Assembly (NCBI GenBank): GCA_001770855.1
Contig: MESE01000001.1
Location: 1-64,000, forward strand
Reading direction: 5' to 3'
Origin: Burkholderiales bacterium RIFCSPLOWO2_02_FULL_57_36
GTDB taxonomy: Bacteria; Pseudomonadota; Gammaproteobacteria; Burkholderiales; Burkholderiaceae_D
DNA length: 64,000 nt
Shown here: piece by piece, positions 10,623-18,071 of the stretch
Position numbering within the stretch: position 1 is the first letter of the stretch
Layout: every line of letters starts with the position of its first letter
Made by a program: the position numbers and the translations under genes
Notes under the pieces: generated by a model
What the model was told of the DNA's origin: nothing
The model's database searches: none
What the model saw: only the letters and a program-made list of their open reading frames with translations

Positions 10623-11666
10623 TTACCAGACGGCCTTTCCGGACCCATCCTTCAATTGTGCTTTCCATGTGTCCTGCACCAGCTTGACGACTGCCGGAGG
10701 CATCGCAACATAGTCAAGCTCGGTTGCCATTGCGCCACCGTTCTTGTAGGACCAGTCGAAGAACTTCAACACTTCGGCTGCCTTGTTGGCGTCGGCCTGA
10801 TTTTTGTGCATCAGGATGAACGAAGCGCCAGTGATCGGCCAGCTGTTCTTGCCTGGCTGATCGGTCAGAATGACAGCCATGCCTGGCGTTTTATCCCACG
10901 CGGCGCCGGCTGCGGCAGCCTTGAAACTTTCATCGTCCGGTTCGACAAACCGGCCGTCGCGATTCTTGACCTGGGTGTGCGCAATCTTGTTTCTCTTCGC
11001 ATACGCATACTCCACGTAGCCGATAGCGCCTTTAATGCGCTGCACGTTTGCCGCGACGCCTTCATTTCCTTTGCCGCCCACGCCGGTCGGCCACTTGACC
11101 GCTGTTCCGGAACCAACCGTGGTTTTGAATTCCGGATTGGTCTTGGATAAAAAATCGGTCCACAAAAAGGTGGTTCCGGATCCGTCCGCGCGATGTACGA
11201 CGGTGATGTGTGCGTCAGGCAGATTCACGCCTGGATTGAGCGATGCGATTTCCGGCGCAGTCCATTTGGTGATCTTGCCGAGATAGATATTCGCCAGCGC
11301 TTGAGAGGTCAACTTCAATTGACCCGGCTGCACCCCATCCAGGTTCACGACCGGCACGACGCCGCCCATAATCGCGGGAAATTGTATCAACCCTTCTTTT
11401 TCCAGATCTTCCGCCTTGAGCGGCATGTCGGACGCGCCGAAATCAACCGTTTTTGCCTTGATCTGCTTGATGCCGCCGCCCGAACCGATCGATTGATAGT
11501 TCATGCCGATGCCGGTCGCTGCCTTATACGCCTCCGCCCATTTCGAATAAATCGGGTATGGAAACGTGGCGCCCGCGCCGATGATATCAGCTGCCATTGC
11601 CGTTGAAAGTATGGATGCCGTACCGGCCGCCACGACGGCGGACTTGATTAATTGATTGAGCCGCAT
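10623..11666 (-). CDS. pstS: Periplasmic phosphate-binding protein (first copy)
   Basis: 347 aa. A signal peptide (IKSAVVAAGTASILSTAMA) precedes a canonical PstS: ADIIGAGATFPYPIYSKWAE, the phosphate loop GSGGGIKQI, and RADGSGTTFLWTDFL. It captures phosphate for a Pst importer. ATG at 11664-11666 has GAAGGA upstream. It is not next to pst permease genes here; those are 11 kb away with a different PstS. It would therefore have to share that permease or work with one elsewhere. A Pho box lies 50 bases upstream, and phoB follows. Confidence 0.93.
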   Translation of the reverse strand: MRLNQLIKSAVVAAGTASILSTAMAADIIGAGATFPYPIYSKWAEAYKAATGIGMNYQSIGSGGGIKQIKAKTVDFGASDMPLKAEDLEKEGLIQFPAIMGGVVPVVNLDGVQPGQLKLTSQALANIYLGKITKWTAPEIASLNPGVNLPDAHITVVHRADGSGTTFLWTDFLSKTNPEFKTTVGSGTAVKWPTGVGGKGNEGVAANVQRIKGAIGYVEYAYAKRNKIAHTQVKNRDGRFVEPDDESFKAAAAGAAWDKTPGMAVILTDQPGKNSWPITGASFILMHKNQADANKAAEVLKFFDWSYKNGGAMATELDYVAMPPAVVKLVQDTWKAQLKDGSGKAVW

Positions 11667-11715
11667 AATTTTTCCTTCGCAAAAGTGGTAACTGTGCGAA
11701 CTGTATCGGCTCAAT

Positions 11716-11733
11716 ATGACCGCTTTATGACAA
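11716..11733 (-). promoter_or_regulatory. Pho box before pstS (first copy)
   Basis: On the minus strand: TTGTCAT-AAAG-CGGTCAT, a near-consensus 7-4-7 PhoB site, 50 bases from the pstS start. It would drive pstS and perhaps phoB, giving positive autoregulation. Confidence 0.8.
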
Positions 11734-11930
11734 TCGGCGCAAACGCCACAAATTTAATTCGTCATCAAGCCGTAACAATTTACAGCAAAATAATTCACAG
11801 CAAAGTTTGCACGCAGATGGCAACGCATATGAGCCGTCGACGCGACTTCAGGATTGGCAGAGGCAATGTCATTCCATAGCGGCCGTGCGAAAATCGCGTC
11901 AGGAATTTCAGTCAGAAAATATGCTGCCCA

Positions 11931-12569
11931 TCACGCTTGACGCGCTTCAAGCTGCTCGCCTTTGCCGGTCAGGGCGGCGGTAACCTGTTCAAGGTACGGC
12001 GCGGCAAACCGGTTTCCCTGCTTTGATTCCTGCAATGCCATATGCCAGTGGCCGACCACGATCATGAGCTGTGCGGCGCCTTTTGCACGCTCGATGCGAT
12101 GAATGACATCAGCGCCGAGCAAGCCGAGATAGGTCGTTGCCGTGGTTGTCATGAAGTCCTTCACCTGTCGGATTTTTTCCGCGTCCGGCAGCAACGCCGG
12201 TTCGTCGGCATGACTGGATTCGGAGCGTTTTTGCGAATGGGGAAATGACACATGCCGCGCGGCCACACTCCGTTCGTTCTTAATCGATTCGAGCACGACT
12301 ATCTTTTCGGCGCGGGTGGCCGGTGCTTTCCGCGCATGGTTTTCGCCAGGAGCGATAAAACCTTGTTCAGCAAGAAACGAGATGATTTCTTCCAATTCAT
12401 CCTTGGGTATCACTTCCCTGATCGCGGAAATGTTCTTCGTACCGTCGGCGATGATCAACACGCGACGCTGTCGAATATTCAAGCCGAATTGGCGTTGCGC
12501 GATTTCGTCGTGGCCTTTTTTAGTCTTGATAAAGATCGCATCACCCGGATAAGACACCAATGTATGCAT
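11931..12569 (-). CDS. Conserved-looking protein of unknown function
   Basis: 212 aa, start ATG at 12567-12569 with a G-rich stretch before it. I do not recognise the family. The N-terminal part (residues 1-75) looks compact, with IFIKTKKGHDEIAQRQFGLN, then RQRRVLIIADG and a predicted helix pair (DELEEIISFLAEQGFI) resembling a small winged-helix or dimerisation motif. A charged linker follows. The C-terminal half (residues 120-205) is helical. No signal peptide or membrane segment. The build, a possible DNA-binding-like N-terminus and a helical C-terminus, would suit a regulator, but nothing proves it. It is separated from pstS1 by about 260 bases and reads in the same direction. Confidence 0.65.
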   Translation of the reverse strand: MHTLVSYPGDAIFIKTKKGHDEIAQRQFGLNIRQRRVLIIADGTKNISAIREVIPKDELEEIISFLAEQGFIAPGENHARKAPATRAEKIVVLESIKNERSVAARHVSFPHSQKRSESSHADEPALLPDAEKIRQVKDFMTTTATTYLGLLGADVIHRIERAKGAAQLMIVVGHWHMALQESKQGNRFAAPYLEQVTAALTGKGEQLEARQA

Positions 12570-12889
12570 ACAACACCCCCGTGAATTTTCTTGTAGGCAA
12601 AACATAGCGGCTGAATGTTACGTGGATATGTCATGACGTTTCTTTTGTTATTTATCCGGATCCCGTAGCGAACTATTAACAAAAGTATTCATGCCTCTTC
12701 TCCTGCCTCAGGCACTAAATTTTTTGCCGGCGATAACGGATTTCATGATTTTTGATTCGCATGCGCGTCCATTCATCACGCGGTAACAATCATTCGGTAA
12801 ATTGCATTTGCCTGACGATTATCAAAACAGCGTCCGTGGCTTGATATACGGATGCATCGAGAACCTGAATTGACTGAAAGGAAATCATC
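12570..12889. other. Divergent intergenic region between an unknown gene and a small membrane-protein gene
   Basis: It should carry two divergent promoters. Single PhoB-like half sites occur (ATGTCAT near 12628), but no full 7-4-7 box, so I do not call one. A CGGTAA motif is repeated at about 12780 and 12795. AAGGAAATC before 12890 is the ribosome binding site of the small gene. Nothing else was seen. Confidence 0.4.
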
Positions 12890-13039
12890 ATGTCTTTCGC
12901 ATCCCAACTAGTGGTGGCGTTCATTATTTTTGGTGTGTTTGCGACGATCATCATCGCCGCCCTGATTGTTGTAATCGGCAATCAGGAAAAACATTCTGAC
13001 GCGATTGCTCACGAACAAAATCACGGCTCTTCTGTTTGA
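12890..13039 (+). CDS. Small single-span membrane protein
   Basis: 49 aa. ATG at 12890 has AAGGAA seven to eight bases upstream. The sequence is one hydrophobic span (residues 7-29, VVAFIIFGVFATIIIAALIV, then V) followed by a polar, His-rich tail (EKHSDAIAHEQNHGSS). The good ribosome site, membrane span and clean stop support a real gene. Function is unknown. It is about 280 bases upstream of ppk, and the ppk Pho box lies between them, so the two are probably separately transcribed. Confidence 0.6.
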   Translation: MSFASQLVVAFIIFGVFATIIIAALIVVIGNQEKHSDAIAHEQNHGSSV

Positions 13040-13254
13040 AGGAAAACAGTTGATTTGTGCCGCGCTGAAAAAAAATAACAGCGTGCGAAGGATCGATTCG
13101 AACCCGGCCACCGGAATTCAAATTGCCAGACTCCCGCAGCCGCAACCTAGAAAAAACGACAGATGCACGCCGTCATTGGAGATAGTTTGTTTATTGGACG
13201 CAGGCAGATTTTCCTGACCGCTTCTTTCAAAACCGGTGCAAGAGAATATGCAAT

Positions 13255-13272
13255 ATGTCATTAAGTTGTCAT
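13255..13272 (+). promoter_or_regulatory. Pho box before ppk
   Basis: ATGTCAT-TAAG-TTGTCAT, a 7-4-7 PhoB site on the plus strand ending 49 bases before the ppk start. It predicts that polyphosphate synthesis is raised by phosphate limitation. Confidence 0.78.
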
Positions 13273-13320
13273 ATTGATTTATTACACTTCCGACGGAATA
13301 CTCGGAACCGGAAATGAAAC

Positions 13321-15432
13321 ATGGATCTAATAAAAGAGCCGATCGTTAGTGCATTGAAAAATGCCGGAACTCTGGATATATACCTGAACAGGGAACTGTC
13401 GCAACTTGCATTCAACCGGCGCGTTTTGGCGCAAGCGGCAGATCCCGGCATTCCGCTGCTTGAACGGCTTCGCTATCTGTGCATTGTCAGCAGTAATCTG
13501 GACGAATTTTTCGAAGTCCGCATTGCCAGTTTGCTGGCGAAAAATCGCGCCGATAGCGAAATCGTCGATCCTCCTGTATTAAAAGCCGCGCTGGAACGCA
13601 CCAGTCTCGAGTGCCACCAGATAATCGATCTGCAATATGCCATCCTGAATAAAGAGATCTTGCCGCAACTGTCCGCCAACGGCATTCATTTGCTGCGGCA
13701 CCGGGACCGCACGCCCGCGCAACGGGCATGGATCAAGGAATTTTTCGATCGCGAAGTGCGTCCGCTGTTGACCCCAATAGGCCTGGATCCGGCGCATCCA
13801 TTTCCACAAGTCGTCAACAAAAGTCTGAATTTCATCGTCGAACTGTCCGGCAAGGATGCGTTCGGCCGCGGCACCGCCGTCGCAATCATGAAAGCGCCGC
13901 GCGTGTTGCCGCGGGTGATCAAGCTTCCCGATTCGCTGTCGAAGAACGGCATGGCGTTTTGCCTGCTGTCGTCAATTATTCATGCGCATATCTCGGATCT
14001 CTTTACCGACCGCGAGGTGCTGGCTTATTCGCAATTTCGCGTGACCCGAAACAGCGATCTCTGGGTGGATGAAGAGGAAGTAAAAAACCTGCGTCAGGCA
14101 TTGCAGAGCGAATTGCAAAGTCGCCACTTCGGCCTGGCGGTCCGGCTTGAAGTGGCGAAGAACTGCCCGCCGCATTTGGCAAACTTTCTTCTTGAACAGT
14201 TTTCAATCGATCAGAACCGCCTCTATCCGGTCGATGGTCCGGTCAACATGGTGCGCCTGCTGGAACTGGTTGAACATACCGGCCAGCCATCGCTGCGTTT
14301 CGGGCCGTTCACGCCGGCGCTTCCGGACCGGCTGGACAATGCGGATATCTTTGCGGTCCTCAAGAAGCAGGACGTGTTGCTGCATCATCCATTTCAGTCG
14401 TTCCAGCCGGTCCTGGATTTCGTTCGAACCGCGGCAAACGATCCTAACGTGGTCGCGATCAAGCAAACCATTTATCGAACAGGCATGAACTCCGACCTGA
14501 TGGAGTCCCTGATCATCGCGGCCCGCCAAGGCAAGGAAGTGACTGTCGTCGTGGAACTGATGGCACGTTTCGATGAAGAAGCAAATATCAACTGGGCCGA
14601 TCGGCTGGAGCAAGTCGGCGCCCAGGTCGTGTATGGCGTGGTCGGACTGAAGACGCATGCCAAGCTGGCCCTGGCGATCCGGCGCGAAGAAGGCGGGTTG
14701 CGCTCCTATGCGCATCTCGGCACGGGAAATTACCATCCGGCCACGACCAAGTTCTACACCGACTTCGGATTGCTGACCGCACATCCCAAGCTGACGGCCG
14801 ACGTCAATGAAGTCTTCATTCATCTCACCAGCCTGAGCAAGCCCAGGAAGCTCGACTTTCTCTGGCTTGCGCCTTTTGCGATGCAGAAGGAATTCATCAA
14901 GGCGATCCGCAACGAAGCGAGGATCGCTCGTTCAGGAAGGCCGGGGCATATCATCGCGAAAATGAATGCATTGCTGGACGAGACGGTGATCCGCGCGCTG
15001 TACGCGGCATCGTCGGACGGCGTCAAAATCGATTTGATCGTGAGGGGTGCATGTGCTCTAAGGCCGGGTGTTCCCGGCTTGTCGGAAAATATCCGGGTAT
15101 GCTCGATCGTCGGCCGCTTTCTCGAGCACACCCGTATTTTCTATTTTCGCAACGACTTGGCGCACGATGTCTATCTTGCCAGCGCCGACTGGATGAACCG
15201 CAATCTGTTTCGACGCATCGAAGTCGCATTCCCGGTGCTCGACAAGGCGTTGAAAAAGCGCATCCTCACGGAAGGCTTGCGTCCCTATCTCAGAGACAAT
15301 GTAAATTCGTGGCAACTTGATCCGGATGGCAGTTACAGAGAGAAAAAACCGCGCATCAAGCGTTCCGCTTTCTGTGCGCAGCAGCACCTGATGCAAACGC
15401 TCGGATCCGTCAACGGCGGCGGGAACACCTGA
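13321..15432 (+). CDS. ppk: Polyphosphate kinase 1
   Basis: 703 aa, normal length. It transfers the gamma phosphate of ATP to polyphosphate, reversibly. The N-terminal domain starts YLNRELSQLAFNRRVL; the head domain and two phospholipase-D-like C-terminal domains follow. The phosphorylated His is in AHLGTGNYHPATTKFYTDFG, and the second essential His is in VGRFLEHTRIFYF. Preceded by a Pho box. The sixA stop-start junction (TGA then ATG with no gap) indicates a ppk-sixA operon. Paired with ppx 14 kb away, it allows storage and recovery of phosphate. Confidence 0.97.
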   Translation: MDLIKEPIVSALKNAGTLDIYLNRELSQLAFNRRVLAQAADPGIPLLERLRYLCIVSSNLDEFFEVRIASLLAKNRADSEIVDPPVLKAALERTSLECHQIIDLQYAILNKEILPQLSANGIHLLRHRDRTPAQRAWIKEFFDREVRPLLTPIGLDPAHPFPQVVNKSLNFIVELSGKDAFGRGTAVAIMKAPRVLPRVIKLPDSLSKNGMAFCLLSSIIHAHISDLFTDREVLAYSQFRVTRNSDLWVDEEEVKNLRQALQSELQSRHFGLAVRLEVAKNCPPHLANFLLEQFSIDQNRLYPVDGPVNMVRLLELVEHTGQPSLRFGPFTPALPDRLDNADIFAVLKKQDVLLHHPFQSFQPVLDFVRTAANDPNVVAIKQTIYRTGMNSDLMESLIIAARQGKEVTVVVELMARFDEEANINWADRLEQVGAQVVYGVVGLKTHAKLALAIRREEGGLRSYAHLGTGNYHPATTKFYTDFGLLTAHPKLTADVNEVFIHLTSLSKPRKLDFLWLAPFAMQKEFIKAIRNEARIARSGRPGHIIAKMNALLDETVIRALYAASSDGVKIDLIVRGACALRPGVPGLSENIRVCSIVGRFLEHTRIFYFRNDLAHDVYLASADWMNRNLFRRIEVAFPVLDKALKKRILTEGLRPYLRDNVNSWQLDPDGSYREKKPRIKRSAFCAQQHLMQTLGSVNGGGNT

Positions 15433-15891
15433 ATGGACTTGATTCTTTGGCGCCATGCGGAAGCGGAACCGGGCGACCCGGATGACGAACGGCCGCTCAC
15501 AGCCAAGGGCCACAAGCAGGCTGCAAAAATAGCGGGTTGGCTGGACCGGAATTTGCCTGACCGATGCAAAATTCTGGTGAGTCCGACCAAGCGCACTTTG
15601 CAGACGGCGCAAGCGCTCGGACGCAAGTTCAAGGTCGAACCCGGGCTTATGCCGGATGCCACGCCTGAAACGATTCTGGCGCTTGCGAAATGGCCGGACG
15701 CGCGCGAACCGGTACTCATCGTCGGCCATCAGCCCACGCTTGGACAGGTCGCGGGATTACTGATCGCGGGTTCAATACAGGACTGGACGATTAAAAAATC
15801 AAATGCCTGGTGGATTACGCAGAAAGAAAATGAAGAAGGGTCAAGCAATCGTGTCCGTGCCGTCATCACGCCGGATTTGATCACCCAATAG
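15433..15891 (+). CDS. sixA: SixA-type histidine phosphatase
   Basis: 152 aa, phosphoglycerate-mutase superfamily. The catalytic motif appears as LWRHAEAEPG (RHG variant), with the second Arg in SPTKRTLQTAQ and the second His in VGHQPTLGQV. SixA removes phosphate from His of Hpt domains or of PTS-Ntr proteins; in many Proteobacteria it sits beside ppk or ppx. It begins immediately after the ppk stop codon, so it is translationally coupled. The exact partner cannot be read from the sequence. Confidence 0.88.
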   Translation: MDLILWRHAEAEPGDPDDERPLTAKGHKQAAKIAGWLDRNLPDRCKILVSPTKRTLQTAQALGRKFKVEPGLMPDATPETILALAKWPDAREPVLIVGHQPTLGQVAGLLIAGSIQDWTIKKSNAWWITQKENEEGSSNRVRAVITPDLITQ

Positions 15892-16026
15892 GCGCGGCAA
15901 CCGCACGCGCATCCGGCGACAAATCTTGCGCCGCCAATCCGAATGTACCGAAGAAAACCAGTGAAGCCTGCCGCAAATCTTCAGGGCAATTTTCAGCCGA
16001 TCAAAGCTCGCTCTCACCAAAAAGAA

Positions 16027-16071
16027 CAGGCCTCTTTCCATCGCGCCAATTTTGCGATGGAAAGAGGCCTG
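16027..16071 (-). terminator. Intrinsic terminator of the porin gene
   Basis: A perfect 18-bp stem (16027-16044 with 16054-16071, 9-base loop). On the minus strand it is followed by TTCTTTTT, and it lies 35 bases after the porin stop. The stem could also block readthrough from the convergent sixA, but the plus side lacks a T tract. Confidence 0.85.
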
Positions 16072-16105
16072 CCGTCACGCTAGAGCAGGCGCGCGTTCCT
16101 ATGCT

Positions 16106-17137
16106 TTAAAAACGATGACGAATACCGACATTGAACGTTGAAGGATCTCGCCCGGCGACAGCGGCGCCGCCCAGGCCGACTGTGGCAAATCCATCATTCT
16201 TGACTCGTGCATACGACGTGTAAAAATTGGTGCGTTTCGATAAGCTGTATGTATAGCCAAGCGCCCATACATTGGAATCGGCATCCGCTCTGAGCTCGTT
16301 GTCCTTGTGCAGATACGAAGCGATAACGGTGCTTGCGCCGAACGGAACGCTCAGACCGATCATCAGGTCGCGGCTGTCGATGTTCTTGACGCCGGCCGCT
16401 GTTTCGCCCTTGTTCATCGCATATGCCGCGTGCGCTTTCACAAGCTTGAAATCGTAGACGCCGCCGAGCAGGGTGGACTTTGATGCGCCGTTTGGCGTTA
16501 CCGCCGGCGTGCCGGTCAGCAGGTTTCTGTCGTGGTGTGCGAATACCGCTCTGATCGGGCCGTTTGCATAACCCGCTGACATGCCCCATTGGCGTCCGGC
16601 GGAAGTGTTGCCGGCGATTTCACCTAGACTGAATGCGAGTTGCCCGGAGAACCCGCCCAGCTTAGGCGTCGAGTAGTTAATGGTGTTGTCGGCACGTTCT
16701 CCGTGCGCATCAAACACATTGGCGATGCTGCCGGCCAGACCGAAGCCGAATGGATCGATGCTTTCCAATGCGGGGCGAATAGGATTGTATTGCCGTCCGA
16801 GCTTGACCGCGCCGAAGCCGCCGGTCAATCCGACAAATGACTGACGGCCAAAAAGCCGGCCGCCCTGGCCCAAGGCGCCGCTGTCGATGCTGAAGCCGCT
16901 TTCCATTGTGAAGATCGCCTTCAAACCGCCGCCCAGGTCTTCGGTACCGCGGAAACCGATTCTGCTGCCGGATTGCAGGCCGCTATTGAGGCCGAGCGTT
17001 TTCGAGTTGGCTGGCGCGCCATTATCGGAATAGGCAAGGCCGGCGTCTGCCACGCCGTAAATGGTCACATTCGTTTGAGCGAAAACGGAACCTGAGAACG
17101 CTGCCGTTACAGATAGTGCAATAAGTGCTTTTTTCAT
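16106..17137 (-). CDS. General porin (Burkholderiales trimeric type)
   Basis: 343 aa. Signal peptide (KKALIALSVTAAFSGSVFA), then QTNVTIYGVADAGLAYSDNG, the usual start of these 16-strand porins, with alternating beta strands and a C-terminal aromatic residue (GIRHRF). It lets small solutes cross the outer membrane. I chose the ATG at 17135-17137, because AGGGA lies nine bases before it; the ATG at 17146 abuts that site. The leader holds a long hairpin and a dyad. No Pho box is visible, so it is not obviously a phosphate porin despite its neighbours. Confidence 0.93.
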   Translation of the reverse strand: MKKALIALSVTAAFSGSVFAQTNVTIYGVADAGLAYSDNGAPANSKTLGLNSGLQSGSRIGFRGTEDLGGGLKAIFTMESGFSIDSGALGQGGRLFGRQSFVGLTGGFGAVKLGRQYNPIRPALESIDPFGFGLAGSIANVFDAHGERADNTINYSTPKLGGFSGQLAFSLGEIAGNTSAGRQWGMSAGYANGPIRAVFAHHDRNLLTGTPAVTPNGASKSTLLGGVYDFKLVKAHAAYAMNKGETAAGVKNIDSRDLMIGLSVPFGASTVIASYLHKDNELRADADSNVWALGYTYSLSKRTNFYTSYARVKNDGFATVGLGGAAVAGRDPSTFNVGIRHRF

Positions 17138-17160
17138 TGATATCATTCCCTGAAGTGATA

Positions 17161-17209
17161 AGACGGAGCGAACCGGGCCTGGCCAGGCCTTCGGCTCGCA
17201 CCGCCGTCT
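17161..17209 (-). promoter_or_regulatory. Long hairpin in the porin leader
   Basis: The arms AGACGG and CCGTCT close a stem that continues with GCGAA/CTCGC-like pairing and ends in a perfect 14-base palindrome, GGCCTGGCCAGGCC (17176-17189). It lies 13-60 bases upstream of the porin ribosome binding site. Such leaders often serve as small-RNA or stability elements for porins. The structure is visible; the role is inference. Confidence 0.5.
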
Positions 17210-17238
17210 GTCGAGACAGCATGTGAACTTCGTGCTGT

Positions 17239-17265
17239 ATTTACTTCTCGTGAATTGAAGTAAAT
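17239..17265. promoter_or_regulatory. Dyad upstream of the porin
   Basis: ATTTACTTC (17239-17247) and GAAGTAAAT (17257-17265) form a perfect 9-bp inverted repeat with a 9-base spacer, in an AT-rich zone where the porin promoter should lie. A possible operator. Confidence 0.4.
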
Positions 17266-17388
17266 CAATACCGAGTTTAATAATCGATTGTTACGTGTTG
17301 ATGAACTCGACGCATAAACCACGGCTTTCTCGCACTCCGCAATGTATTGGTTCGATCATGCACGGCGCGGCAATCCAGCCCGGCCACC

Positions 17389-17540
17389 AGTGGACTGTAA
17401 CAACCAATTCGAAAGTGCCTGTCGCATGTGCGGTGCGCATGGCAGCGTTGCAAATGCTCGCGATAGCTCGCTATCGCTGCGCCTTGCCCTGCACGCCGCA
17501 CATGCGCCTTTCCCTTCCAAATCGGCTGTTACAGTCCACT
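17389..17540. mobile_element. Foldback repeat (MITE-like), copy 1
   Basis: 152 bases bounded by exact inverted ends AGTGGACTGTAAC and GTTACAGTCCACT; similarity of the arms extends to about 28 bases. Inside are a second pair of arms (CGCATGTGCGG with CCGCACATGCG) and an apical stem GCGATAGC-TC-GCTATCGC, so the whole unit can fold on itself. A second copy is at 33835-33993. No reading frame for a transposase. It fills the space between porin leader and the membrane-protein gene. Confidence 0.85.
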
Positions 17541-17560
17541 AGCGGCCGGATGCGTACAGG

Positions 17561-18070
17561 TCAACGCTGCTTCGATTTATTGCGCGTGGACTGCCATAAA
17601 AGAAATACCGCCAGCGGCAGATAAATCCAGTACTCGATCGGTGCAAACCAGAGCCAGTGCTTGTGCCATGGGACGGAGGCGGCATCGAATCGTGCAATGC
17701 CGAACTCGGGATTGATCACGAACCATAGAAAATCCTCAAGAATCCAGAACAGCATGATGTATGCAAGCACACGGCACTGCGCGCACAATGACCAATACCC
17801 CCAGAACAACAGCGGAAAATGAAAGAACAGCGCAATGAACGGAAATGCCCACGCGTGATATCCGGTCATCGCGCGACCGCCCCAAAAGATATCGAGCAGC
17901 CAGTGGCTTTCAATGCGCCATGTAGGCAATCCGGTGGCCCATCCCTCGCCGCCTTCAATTTGCACTTCGATCTGTGCAAAGAAAAACGCCAGCACGGCAA
18001 CCCAGATCAAGGCGGGAACCACGGGGGGAACCACCGGCGCGGGCCGGCTGGCAAGTCGCGCAACATTCAT
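17561..18070 (-). CDS. Four-span membrane protein in the lipid-remodelling operon
   Basis: 169 aa, not recognised. Hydrophobic spans near residues 17-33, 75-94, 101-120 and 143-161; aromatic-rich (many Trp and Phe), with charged residues next to membranes (WILEDFLWFVINPEFG, then WHKHWLWFAPIEYW). It begins one base after the agt stop, the fourth gene of an operon with olsB, plcP and agt. Its place suggests a role in making, moving or modifying the glycolipids or ornithine lipids produced by that operon. No catalytic motif supports a specific activity. Confidence 0.75.
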   Translation of the reverse strand: MNVARLASRPAPVVPPVVPALIWVAVLAFFFAQIEVQIEGGEGWATGLPTWRIESHWLLDIFWGGRAMTGYHAWAFPFIALFFHFPLLFWGYWSLCAQCRVLAYIMLFWILEDFLWFVINPEFGIARFDAASVPWHKHWLWFAPIEYWIYLPLAVFLLWQSTRNKSKQR

Positions 18071-18071
18071 A

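Noticed and set aside
12600-12810. Possible Pho boxes near the divergent genes at 12.6-12.8 kb
   Set aside because: Only single half-sites (ATGTCAT, CGGTAAC) with wrong spacing; not a 7-4-7 repeat.
16027-16071. Insertion-sequence end or attachment site
   Set aside because: The 18-bp stem plus T-rich tail after the porin is better explained as an intrinsic terminator; no duplication or recombinase nearby.
17295-17624. Plus-strand frames across the first foldback repeat
   Set aside because: They consist of repeat sequence; the same peptide-like string recurs in copy 2 and is explained by the element.
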